The notes under the pieces were generated by a model that worked only from the letters and a program-made list of their open reading frames with translations, was not told the DNA's origin and ran no database searches. Made by a program: the position numbers and the translations under genes. From JBBKWU01 sp037969035 (GTDB lineage: Bacteria > Pseudomonadota > Alphaproteobacteria > Micavibrionales > Micavibrionaceae), in NCBI GenBank assembly GCA_037969035.1, contig JBBKWU010000008.1:43830-107829 (forward strand): DNA of 64,000 nucleotides, in the 5' to 3' direction. Shown here in pieces: positions 18,572 to 26,337 of this stretch (the stretch's first letter is position 1; the number at the start of each line of letters is the position of its first letter).

Positions 18572-19066
18572 CTATAAAGAGTTTAGATAGATTTTAATGT
18601 CTTTAAGGGAACGTATTCGAATTATCTTTTCGAGTGCTATCGTTGATAAGGCGCGTTCAATTTCAGGTCGTTCTTTTCTGGTAAACATTGTCCAAATATA
18701 TCGTAAGTCTAGTTTATCTGTGCAACCGCTTGCCATTTCGGGACGTGGCTGTGTTCTAAATTTCCACCAACGTTTTAAACCGTTAAAAGCACAAATATGG
18801 CCTGATAGATCAAGATAGATAATAAGGTCGGAATTTTTTAAACGGTCTATATGGTTGCCGTCAATATAACCTTCGATAATCCATTTATCTTGCTGCAAGA
18901 TATTTTGTTCTTTGGGTAACCATTCTTCAGTTTTTATTTCAGTCCAGTTTACATCCCAAAATAGGCTGTCCATATGGTGAAGTGGTAGGCTTGTTTGTCT
19001 CGCAAGTAGTCTCGCGAACGTCGATTTTCCTGAGCCACTTATACCAATAACGGAAATTCGATTCAC
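18572..19066 (-). CDS. P-loop kinase of the FlaR/topology-modulation, adenylate-kinase-like family
   Basis: A small nucleotide-binding protein of 164 residues. Walker A is GISGSGKST at about 8-16. The sequence continues in the pattern of FlaR-like proteins, with HHMDSLFWDVNW, a DKWIIEGYIDGN segment and IYLDLSG. The family is often annotated as DNA topology modulation protein, but its biochemical role is not established. Its start codon overlaps the stop of kbl by four bases (ATGA), so it is translationally coupled to kbl. Confidence 0.75.
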   Translation of the reverse strand: MNRISVIGISGSGKSTFARLLARQTSLPLHHMDSLFWDVNWTEIKTEEWLPKEQNILQQDKWIIEGYIDGNHIDRLKNSDLIIYLDLSGHICAFNGLKRWWKFRTQPRPEMASGCTDKLDLRYIWTMFTRKERPEIERALSTIALEKIIRIRSLKDIKIYLNSL

Positions 19067-20262
19067 GCTGCGGCGTCTTTCAAAATACCCAATTCATTCC
19101 CAACCTCAATAAACGCAGCCACAGCTTTATCGATATGCGCTTTATCGTGTGCGGCGGACATTTGGGTGCGGATGCGGGCGCGGCCATCGGGGACGACGGG
19201 GAAGGAAAAGCCGACGACATAAATGCCGCGTTTTAGAATTTCGGCGGCGAATTTTCCGGCCAGTGCCGCATCGTAAATCATCACGGGGATGATGGGGTGT
19301 TCGCCTTCTAAAAGATCAAACCCTGCGGCACTCATTTTGCTGCGAAAATAGGTGGCGTTCTCGCGGAGTTTGCTGCGGAGTTTTTCGCCATCGCGTTCCA
19401 ATAAATCGAGGCAGGCCAGTGTGGTTGCTGCGATTACGGGGGCGAGGGTGTTTGAGAAAAGATACGGGCGCGAGCGTTGACGCAGCCATTCAATGATTGG
19501 TTTTTTTGCTGCGGTATAGCCGCCTGATGAACCGCCTAAGGCTTTGCCAAATGTGCCTGTGGTGATGTCGACTTCGGCGCTTAGGCCGTAATGATCGGCT
19601 GTTCCTGCACCGTTTGGCCCCATGAAGCCGATGGCGTGGCTGTCATCAACCATGACCATCGCATCGTATTTTGTGGCAAGGGTGATGATGTCGGGCAGGT
19701 TGACGAGGTAGCCATCCATTGAGAAGACACCGTCTGTGGCGATGAGTTTAAACCGCGCGCCTTCGGCTTCTTTAAGGCATTTTTCCAGATCATCCATATT
19801 GTTGTTTTTGTAGCGGAAGCGCTTTGCCTTGCACAGGCGCACGCCGTCGATGATGCTGGCGTGGTTCAGCTCGTCACTAATCAGCGCGTCTTGATCGTTA
19901 AGGATGGTTTCGAACAGTCCCGTGTTGGCATCAAAGCAAGAGGAGTACAAAATCGCGTCTTCTTGGCTGGTGAATTTTGCGATGCGGGATTCGAGGGTTT
20001 TGTGCAGATCTAACGTGCCGCAGATAAAGCGCACGGATGCCATGCCGTTTTTGTATTTATCGAGCGCGGATTTTGCTGCGGTTGTCAGCGTTTCGTTATT
20101 GGCGAGACCGAGGTAATTATTGGCGCAAAAATTCAAAACATGATCGCCTGATTGTACGGTGATATCCGCGCTTTGTGGCGAGGTAATGATGCGCTCGGGC
20201 TTGTACAAACCCTTTTCGTGCAGCATTTCGATTTCGGATTCTAGATGTTTGATGAGGCTCAT
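19063..20262 (-). CDS. kbl: glycine C-acetyltransferase (2-amino-3-ketobutyrate CoA ligase)
   Basis: PLP enzyme of the alpha-oxoamine synthase family that splits 2-amino-3-ketobutyrate with CoA into glycine and acetyl-CoA, the second step after Tdh. It has 399 residues, as in the family. Typical motifs are FCANNYLGLAN, SVRFICGTLDLHK, DDSHAIGFMG and the PLP lysine in TGTFGKALGG. The frame is open 48 bases further upstream into the end of the preceding gene, but MSLIKHLESE at 20262 is the family-like start and lies four bases after the TPR gene stop, using the purine-rich AAGAAGGG there. It is coupled downstream to the P-loop gene. Confidence 0.96.
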   Translation of the reverse strand: MSLIKHLESEIEMLHEKGLYKPERIITSPQSADITVQSGDHVLNFCANNYLGLANNETLTTAAKSALDKYKNGMASVRFICGTLDLHKTLESRIAKFTSQEDAILYSSCFDANTGLFETILNDQDALISDELNHASIIDGVRLCKAKRFRYKNNNMDDLEKCLKEAEGARFKLIATDGVFSMDGYLVNLPDIITLATKYDAMVMVDDSHAIGFMGPNGAGTADHYGLSAEVDITTGTFGKALGGSSGGYTAAKKPIIEWLRQRSRPYLFSNTLAPVIAATTLACLDLLERDGEKLRSKLRENATYFRSKMSAAGFDLLEGEHPIIPVMIYDAALAGKFAAEILKRGIYVVGFSFPVVPDGRARIRTQMSAAHDKAHIDKAVAAFIEVGNELGILKDAAA

Positions 20263-20266
20263 GTGA

Positions 20267-22708
20267 TTAACCCTTCTTCTTGGTTTTGGTCGTTGTTTTC
20301 TTCGCGGCATGTTTTTTTGCTGCGGTTTTGGTGGCCTTTTGTTTGACCAGATCGCCTAACCCTTCGATAAGGGGCTGCAATGGTTTTTCGTAGCGCTTCC
20401 ACGCTTTGACGGAACTGCTGTACACGGGGCGAATGACCTGTGCCTTGGAGGCAGTTAGAACGGCGCGTTTGTTTTTGTGCGGTGACAGGCAGGCCTTGTC
20501 CCACGGCAGACCAACATAATCGATCAACAAGCGTGCTTGTTTTTCCAGATCAGCAACGGTGTCCTCGTAATTAATCTCGATGAACGAGCCTGCGGGCATA
20601 ACCTTGCGCCAATGCGCCATCAGATCAGCATAGCGGCGATATTCTGCGGCAAGCTCCTCTAGGTTATAAGACCAATATTGCCCACGCGCGAAGTTTTGCT
20701 TGTAGCACGACAGCGCCGTATCAATCGGGTCACGGCGACAATGGATAATCTTGGCATCAGGCAAGGCGCAGATAATATCCGCCATCCGCGCGAAGTTCCC
20801 AGGCATTTTATCGGTGACGCGCAGTGCTTTGCCCGTGGTGTCGAGCATTTTAACGCTCTCTACATATTCCTTGCCGATTTTCTTGGCCTTTTCAGGGGAC
20901 ATTTCACCATGTTTTTTCATCAAGCGTGAGAAATGCGGCAATTCGCCCGCACCGTACACATCGGGGTGCGAGGAAATGATTTGCTCGGTCAAGGTCGTGC
21001 CCGAACGCGGCATGCCGACAATAAACACAGGCACATCGGATTTATAACCCTTGCCGATATAAGGCGCGGCAAAGCCTTTCGGATGGTTGTCTTTGAGGGT
21101 TTTGTACTGATGAGCCGCAATCGCAGGGTTATAGGGAATAAGCTTGCGCTTGAGGTCGTTGGCTTGCTTAAGGCTATCAAACGCCTTCTTATACTGCCCC
21201 ACATTTTGATAGGCGGAGAACAGACCGTAATTCAGCGCGGTTGCTTGATGAATACCGATCTTGTCTTGGTGCTTGGCAAGCTCTTTCATCTTTTTGAAAT
21301 CAGGATCGTCTTTTGTGAATTTTTTGAACTTGGACAGCGTTAAATAAAACCCAGCAATATTGGGGTTCATTTTAATGGCAGCGCGCGTGATTTCCTCGGC
21401 CTCTTTCATGTCGCCAAGGCTCTGCAAAATATCTGACTTGGTTGCCATGACATTGAGATTTTTCGGCGTAATTTTTTCTGCGTGCTCGATGGTTTCCATG
21501 GCTTTGGGCAGGTCGTTATTGATATGATAAATCTGCGCCCGTTTGATGTGCAGCTCAATATAATCTGGGTTTTTAACCAAGCCTTCCTCAATAAAGCGCA
21601 GGGCTTCATCTTGATCGCCCATGAGCTCTTGAATATTGGCCAACTTGGTATAGGCCGAGGGCGTATCAGGCTTTAATTTCAAGGCATCTTCAACGACTTT
21701 ATTGGCGTCTTCCAAACGATCCGTCATCAATAAAATGTCAACAAGGCTTAATTTCATCTCCGCATTATCAGGTGCTAAATCAATGGCTTTACGCGCATTT
21801 TTCTCGGCTTCGGCAATGTCGCCTTGCTCACGCGCGGCAATGCTGAGCGTGGAATACCCTTCGGCGTAATCGGGCTTGAATGTAACAGCATAACGCGCCG
21901 CCGCAGCAGCCTCGGCGTAGCGTGCTTGTGCTATTAAGGCCAGCGCAAGGTTATTGTGCGCTTGTTCGTAATCAGGCTTGTAGTTTGTGGCCTGACGGAA
22001 GGCTTCTTCGGCCTCGGCTATCTGCCCCAAATCATAAAGCGCGTTACCAAGATTATTCCATGCTTCGTGGAATTGGGGGTTTATTTCTAACGCAGCGCGG
22101 CAATGCTTTTCGGCTTCGATCGGTTTACCCATAAGGCGCAGCGCATATCCGAGGTTGTTATGTGCTTTGAAGTGCTTCTTATTTAATTTTGTGCCCTGTT
22201 TCCAACATTTGATGGCGTCATCAAATTTTTCTTGTGCTTGATAGGCGTTGCCAAGATTGAGATGCGCATCGGGATTTTTGGGCTCAATCGCGATTGCTTT
22301 TTGAGCCATTTCTTGTGCACGTTCGTGTTGTTTATCGAGCCAAAGCGCATTTGCAAAGTTGCTGTAGGTTTCGGCTGAACGCGTATCAATTGCCAATGAT
22401 TTTTCGAAGGCCGCTATAGATTCCGTGTAGCGTTTGTTTTCGGCAAGAACAACAGCATAGTTTGACCAGCTTTCTGGATCATCATTTGCAATTTCAGTAC
22501 ATTTTTTGAAACATTCCAAAGCATCGTCTTTTTTCCCGTTTTGATAGGAAATAAGACCGAGCATTTGCATGGCCCGCAAATGTTCGGGAACGGCGTTCAG
22601 GATGTCACGATAGGTCTGCTCGGCCACGATAAGATTCCCTGCTTGATGGTGACGCTGCGCAATCATTAGCGCGTCTTCGAGGGTGACTTTATTATCTGGT
22701 GTTGTCAT
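20267..22708 (-). CDS. TPR-repeat sulfotransferase
   Basis: An 813-residue fusion. The first roughly 500 residues are tandem 34-residue tetratricopeptide repeats (many show the A-x-x-N-L-G pattern, for example AHNNLGYALR and AWNNLGNALYD). The last part is a sulfotransferase domain: the PAPS-binding loop PRSGTTLTEQ is near 567 and the 3'-phosphate segment CRRDPIDTALSCY is near 655. Enzymes of this type move sulfate from PAPS to an acceptor, held perhaps by the TPR array. No signal peptide is seen. The C-terminus is a Lys/Ala/Thr tail ending KTKKKG. Four bases separate it from kbl, forming an operon. The acceptor is unknown; glycans made by the 51-59 kb genes are a speculative candidate. Confidence 0.88.
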   Translation of the reverse strand: MTTPDNKVTLEDALMIAQRHHQAGNLIVAEQTYRDILNAVPEHLRAMQMLGLISYQNGKKDDALECFKKCTEIANDDPESWSNYAVVLAENKRYTESIAAFEKSLAIDTRSAETYSNFANALWLDKQHERAQEMAQKAIAIEPKNPDAHLNLGNAYQAQEKFDDAIKCWKQGTKLNKKHFKAHNNLGYALRLMGKPIEAEKHCRAALEINPQFHEAWNNLGNALYDLGQIAEAEEAFRQATNYKPDYEQAHNNLALALIAQARYAEAAAAARYAVTFKPDYAEGYSTLSIAAREQGDIAEAEKNARKAIDLAPDNAEMKLSLVDILLMTDRLEDANKVVEDALKLKPDTPSAYTKLANIQELMGDQDEALRFIEEGLVKNPDYIELHIKRAQIYHINNDLPKAMETIEHAEKITPKNLNVMATKSDILQSLGDMKEAEEITRAAIKMNPNIAGFYLTLSKFKKFTKDDPDFKKMKELAKHQDKIGIHQATALNYGLFSAYQNVGQYKKAFDSLKQANDLKRKLIPYNPAIAAHQYKTLKDNHPKGFAAPYIGKGYKSDVPVFIVGMPRSGTTLTEQIISSHPDVYGAGELPHFSRLMKKHGEMSPEKAKKIGKEYVESVKMLDTTGKALRVTDKMPGNFARMADIICALPDAKIIHCRRDPIDTALSCYKQNFARGQYWSYNLEELAAEYRRYADLMAHWRKVMPAGSFIEINYEDTVADLEKQARLLIDYVGLPWDKACLSPHKNKRAVLTASKAQVIRPVYSSSVKAWKRYEKPLQPLIEGLGDLVKQKATKTAAKKHAAKKTTTKTKKKG

Positions 22709-22828
22709 TTTTTCTGCCTTGTGGTGTGGAATTAAAACGAGTTTATGCTACGGCAAAATCAGACTTCTGCAAAGAGGGCATTTATATGCGCATCTATATG
22801 TCACGTATATGTCACGCCATCCTTATTG

Positions 22829-22963
22829 CCGTCATTGCGAGCCGCAAAGCAAACCGCAGGTTTGTTTGCACATGAGCAAAGCGAAACTAAAGTGCCGCAA
22901 AGCAATCCAGAGTCTAAGCTATACCAACCATACTGGATTGCTTCGCTTTGCTCGCAATGACGG
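22829..22963. repeat. palindromic intergenic repeat, copy 2
   Basis: A 135-bp element with perfect 13-bp terminal inverted repeats (CCGTCATTGCGAG and its complement). It shares with copy 1 (18411) the outer arms, the AAAGCAAACC-GGTTTG core hairpin, CATATGAG/CACATGAG, and the AAGCAATCCAG segment. The middle parts differ in length and sequence, as expected of old copies of one family. Confidence 0.85.
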
Positions 22964-23085
22964 GGGGACAGTACAAAGTAAACAGGGCAAAAGGTTAACA
23001 AAACAAGGAAAGTATTAAGATTTTACGTAATCACAGGGCGGCGTTAAGGGTTTGTTTACCCAGAGACGATATTCTGGAGGTGCAT

Positions 23086-23139
23086 ATGAAAGTATGTAAG
23101 AAGGTACCTTTTCAGATAAAAATGTTTGTGGTACCTTAG
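23086..23139 (+). CDS. candidate 17-aa leader peptide
   Basis: A short frame (MKVCKKVPFQIKMFVVP) begins five bases after a strong TGGAGG. It overlaps a perfect 8-bp inverted repeat, AAGGTACC and GGTACCTT, spaced by 21 bases. The micro-ORF ends 110 bases before the first DUF4402 gene. It could be a leader peptide controlling downstream expression, or chance. There is no conservation evidence here. Confidence 0.3.
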   Translation: MKVCKKVPFQIKMFVVP

Positions 23140-23248
23140 AGCTTGAAGATTGATTTTTACAGCCTATATAAACCTTACGACCTATGTAAAATACGTAAAT
23201 CTGTAAAATTATATTTTCAGGGCAATTTTAAACCAAGGAGCGAAGCTA

Positions 23249-23797
23249 ATGAATAAGAATAAAGCACTACTAGCCGGAGCAGCAATGGTCGCATTGACCA
23301 TGCCACTGGCACAAAAAGAAGCCCATGCGGCGGCGGCGACACTAGCTGCGAGCGCGGTTGTGGTTGATGCGATCCAGTTAACAGACGCCAATGCGTTACA
23401 TTTTGGTACGTTTTCTGTGACGGCCTCAGACACAGTTAGTCTTACACCTGGTGGTGTACGTGGTTCTGGTGCGGGCGTTAACCTTGTTACGGGTGCATCT
23501 GCGGCACAGGTCGGTACGTTTACGATAACGGCGGCCAACACGACAGTGAACTTTACAACCAACTTGCCACGTAACCTTGTGAATGGTACGCAAAATATCG
23601 TACTTAACGCCCTTACTATGACGGGTGTTGGTACGGGTACGATGAACTTTACGACGGGTGCTAATGCTGATTCGACAGCACTGACGGCTGCGACAGGTGG
23701 CGATACAATTAATGTCGGCGGTGTTGCTGACGTGCCAGCGACGGCTATTGCGGGTCTGTATTCAGGCGACTTTACACTGACCGCAAACTATCCGTAA
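23249..23797 (+). CDS. DUF4402 secreted fibre-subunit candidate 1
   Basis: Exported protein of 182 residues. The signal peptide is LLAGAAMVALTMPLA with cleavage after EAHA. The mature part is Ala/Thr/Gly/Val-rich, almost without Lys, Arg or Cys, and shows DUF4402 features: ALHFGTFSV near the start, and the C-terminal GLYSGDFTLTANYP, a strand pattern like pilin donor strands. AAGGAG precedes the ATG. It is the first gene of a run with two relatives, a PapD-like chaperone and an usher-like protein, so a structural subunit role is inferred. A stable hairpin follows the gene. Confidence 0.8.
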   Translation: MNKNKALLAGAAMVALTMPLAQKEAHAAAATLAASAVVVDAIQLTDANALHFGTFSVTASDTVSLTPGGVRGSGAGVNLVTGASAAQVGTFTITAANTTVNFTTNLPRNLVNGTQNIVLNALTMTGVGTGTMNFTTGANADSTALTAATGGDTINVGGVADVPATAIAGLYSGDFTLTANYP

Positions 23798-23827
23798 GAC
23801 ATCTAAGCAGTATTCTTATCAATTGGC

Positions 23828-23851
23828 TTGAACCTCGCTCTTGAGGTTCAA
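23828..23851 (+). terminator. attenuator-like hairpin after the first subunit gene
   Basis: A perfect 9-bp stem (TTGAACCTC paired with GAGGTTCAA) with a 6-base loop lies 31 bases after the stop codon. A second small hairpin (TCCC-TTTT-GGGA) follows at once. There is no long T tract, so partial termination or 3'-end protection fits better than full termination. Confidence 0.6.
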
Positions 23852-23928
23852 CCGCTCCCTTTTGGGAATTCGACTAAATATAAGCGGAAAGGACGCGCCG
23901 CAGTCCGTAAGGATTGTTCGCAAGATAG

Positions 23929-24489
23929 ATGACAAAAGAGCCGCATAAAAGCCACACCAAAAAAGCAATACGCAATGGCGCTGCCGTTGTGATGGTCTCG
24001 CTTAGCTCTGTATCTCTGTTTCAAGCCGTCGCCGCCACTGCTACACTCCCGATTATCGCCAAAGTGATTCGCGCAATCGAGATTACAATCAATACATCGA
24101 TGGATTTTGGAACGCTGGCGATCACAGATGATGTGGCCGCCAAAGCGACATTGGATCCCATGACAAATTCTTTGCGCGTTGATGGCGAGGGCGGTTTAAG
24201 CACCGCAGGCGGCGTGCCGCGCGCTGGTAATATACGCATCAAAGGGGCGGCAATGCCCGTACGCGTCAGCATGGAAACCAATAATGTGCAAATCTCGAAC
24301 GGTTCAACGTTCCTGACGATTAATAATTTTAATTTCAATACCGAATCAGGGGGGCATCAGGTGACGGTTACGCCGTCTGGGCCTGATAATTCGATTGCTC
24401 TTTCGCTGGGGGCCTCGATCAATACGCGTGCGCGCCAGCTCAGCGGTACATATATTGGCAGCAGTACAATTTTCGCTAATTATCAGTGA
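23929..24489 (+). CDS. DUF4402 secreted fibre-subunit candidate 2
   Basis: A 186-residue exported protein. The basic n-region (MTKEPHKSHTKKAIRN) leads into a hydrophobic core (AVVMVSLSSVSLFQAVA). The mature part begins near ATLPIIAKVIRAIEI, followed by MDFGTLAI, the DUF4402 signature position. The end is LSGTYIGSSTIFANYQ, parallel to the ending of the 23249 gene. It is more divergent and more basic than subunit 1. The ribosome-binding site is weak. Probably a minor or tip subunit; this is inferred from order and lower expression signals. Confidence 0.72.
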   Translation: MTKEPHKSHTKKAIRNGAAVVMVSLSSVSLFQAVAATATLPIIAKVIRAIEITINTSMDFGTLAITDDVAAKATLDPMTNSLRVDGEGGLSTAGGVPRAGNIRIKGAAMPVRVSMETNNVQISNGSTFLTINNFNFNTESGGHQVTVTPSGPDNSIALSLGASINTRARQLSGTYIGSSTIFANYQ

Positions 24490-24614
24490 TCGATTGTTTT
24501 GTGCTTTTGAATGTGCTGGCTATGGACAAAATCCCGACATAGATTACCTTTAGTGTTAATTAGCATCAGTCATTGTTATGTTTTACAGGAATAAAGGAAG
24601 GGGAAATTATCGGC

Positions 24615-25100
24615 GTGAAGATTAGCAAAAAAATAGTTTCTCCAAAAATTCTTCTGACGTGTTCTCTTGCGATGACGGTTATGCCGCAACTTGCGCAAGC
24701 GCAGAGTATTGATTGTTTCCAGAATTTAAACTTCGGCAGCATTATTGCGTGCCCAGCCACGGCAGATACTGTGCGCCTGTCACCGACGGGCGGCACAACC
24801 TCGGGTGGTTGTTCGAGCGCGGGTGGTTCATCTTTGCGCGGGCGGTGCTTGCTAGAGGGGGAATTTTTCCCTGTAGAAATTATGCAGGTGACATTGCCTG
24901 CGGCGACGGCGACGATCGGTAATGGCACCTCCAATATGGACATCACCAATTTCGATTGGGGCACAACGGCTGGTGGACCGACAACAACTGTCACGGCGTT
25001 TATTACGACTGTTGATCTGGGCGCAACTTTGAATGTTAAGGCGGGGCAGCCTGATGGCGTTTATACGGGGTCTTTCACCGTGAATGTTAATTATCAATGA
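24615..25100 (+). CDS. DUF4402 secreted fibre-subunit candidate 3
   Basis: A 161-residue exported protein. The start is GTG at 24615, placed after a strong AAGGAAGGGGAA. An ATG 42 bases earlier has no ribosome-binding site and would spoil the signal peptide. The signal (PKILLTCSLAMTVMPQLAQA) is followed by QSIDCFQNLNFG, then TVRLSPTGGTTSGGC. It ends with GVYTGSFTVNVNYQ, like the other two subunits. Unlike them, the mature part has four cysteines, which could form disulphides in the periplasm. Confidence 0.72.
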   Translation: MKISKKIVSPKILLTCSLAMTVMPQLAQAQSIDCFQNLNFGSIIACPATADTVRLSPTGGTTSGGCSSAGGSSLRGRCLLEGEFFPVEIMQVTLPAATATIGNGTSNMDITNFDWGTTAGGPTTTVTAFITTVDLGATLNVKAGQPDGVYTGSFTVNVNYQ

Positions 25101-25220
25101 TTATTAAGAGGGTTATTGCAATTTTGTAATATGAGTGTAATTTTAAAAAGGTTTGAAAGTAAGAGGATTTGGGTTAAGATTATTGGATAATTTCGTAGAC
25201 ATGTGTCTTCGACCTAACTC

Positions 25221-25243
25221 AAATCTCCGTTTCGGAGGGATTT
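25221..25243 (+). promoter_or_regulatory. hairpin covering the chaperone Shine-Dalgarno sequence
   Basis: CTCCG (25225-25229) pairs perfectly with CGGAG (25233-25237) across a TTT loop. AAAT on the left can also pair with ATTT on the right around a two-base bulge. The right arm contains the GGAGGG ribosome-binding site of the chaperone gene, whose ATG is at 25245. When folded, translation start would be blocked. Confidence 0.5.
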
Positions 25244-25244
25244 A

Positions 25245-26123
25245 ATGCCAACTAACAATGAGATAAAAGTGCGCAGCCATAAGGCTTTAGCTATGTTTTG
25301 CACGACTTTTTGTGCAGGATTGCTTGGGCTCGTTGCGCTTGGTGTTATGAGTGGCGATGCATATGCGCTGCGAATCACGATGAAACGTGTGATTTTCGAG
25401 GGGCCAAAACGCACCGAGGTTCTAACGATTATTAACAATACAGCAGAAGAACAAGTTTACCGCCTCGGTTGGCGCAGGATGCGTATGACCGAAGAAAGCA
25501 GCCTGCAAGCATTGGAAGATGATGATCCGGGTGCTGATTTGAAGGAAGCAGAAGATATGGTGCGCTTTGCGCCACGCCGTGTTGTTTTGCCACCCGGCAG
25601 AACACAGCAAGTGCGCTTGATGTTGCGTCGCCCGAAAGATTTGGCCGATGGCGAATATCGCTCACATTTTTGGATTCAGCCAGAAGAAGAGGCAAAAGCA
25701 TTTGACCCTAATGCAGGTAAAGCGCAGACGAAGGGGCAATCAATTCAGATCAAGATGTTGACGGGATTGACGCTGCCTGTGTTTGTGCGTGCGGGTAAGA
25801 TGGAAGTCTCTGGACGTATTGAAAATGCGCGTCTTGAGACTAAAAAAGACAAACCTGCGGTGTCTTATATGCTGCACCGCCAAGGAAATCGTAGTCTTTA
25901 CGGTGATATTGAGATCACTTGCCGTTCAGGCGGTGAGGAAATTGTGGCGGCGGCTGTGCGCGGTATCGCTGTATATGCTGAAGTTGATAAGCGTCAGGTA
26001 ACAAATGTTTTGAGTTCGATGCCAGCCAATGGCTGCTCGGACATGAAAATTGTTTATAAGGCCAATGAAGATGACCCGTTTTATAAGGGCGGCGTTATCG
26101 CCGAGGCATCTGTTTCGCAGTAA
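25245..26123 (+). CDS. PapD-like periplasmic fimbrial chaperone
   Basis: A 292-residue exported chaperone. The signal peptide (CAGLLGLVALGVMSGDAYA) is followed by an immunoglobulin-like domain of the pilus chaperone family: LRITMKRVIFEGPKRTEVLTIIN, the Arg that anchors the subunit C-terminus, and the later RVVLPPGRTQQVRLMLRRP strand region. It lacks cysteines in domain 1 and is longer than PapD (about 220), with an acidic insertion (about 80-105). Position between three DUF4402 subunits and the usher-like gene supports a role in holding subunits before assembly. Translation may be limited by a hairpin over its ribosome-binding site. Confidence 0.8.
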   Translation: MPTNNEIKVRSHKALAMFCTTFCAGLLGLVALGVMSGDAYALRITMKRVIFEGPKRTEVLTIINNTAEEQVYRLGWRRMRMTEESSLQALEDDDPGADLKEAEDMVRFAPRRVVLPPGRTQQVRLMLRRPKDLADGEYRSHFWIQPEEEAKAFDPNAGKAQTKGQSIQIKMLTGLTLPVFVRAGKMEVSGRIENARLETKKDKPAVSYMLHRQGNRSLYGDIEITCRSGGEEIVAAAVRGIAVYAEVDKRQVTNVLSSMPANGCSDMKIVYKANEDDPFYKGGVIAEASVSQ

Positions 26124-26164
26124 TAAAGTAGTAATAAAAGATAGACTTTAGATTTGCATGACAT

Positions 26165-26189
26165 AAAACCTGCCGTAATGGCGGGTTTT
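26165..26189 (+). terminator. intrinsic terminator after the chaperone gene
   Basis: AAAACCTGCC pairs with GGCGGGTTTT (one T-G wobble) across a 5-base loop and continues into a T tract. It separates the subunit/chaperone unit from the usher-like gene, which then needs its own promoter in the 26190-26337 stretch. Confidence 0.85.
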
Positions 26190-26337
26190 TTCATTTTTAT
26201 GTGCATAATGCAAAGAAACATTAACAAATCTTTAAAAAACCCTTCTCTACCTTGATTTTTACATGTTATTATTGTTGTGGGCTACTCTAAGTAAAATACT
26301 ACATTTTTAACCACTTCTCCGCTCTGATTCAGGGGCA

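Larger units (their letters stand above)
22709..23248. other. 540-bp intergenic region before the DUF4402 locus
   Basis: Holds a palindromic repeat (22829-22963), a 17-codon micro-ORF with a strong ribosome-binding site (23086-23139), an 8-bp inverted repeat overlapping it, and an AT-rich stretch with weak promoter-like boxes (TTGAAG at 23143 and TATAAA at 23167, 18 bp apart). Three GTAAA blocks about nine bases apart occur at 23185-23207. No larger gene is present. This is presumably the control region of the surface-fibre locus. Confidence 0.6.
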
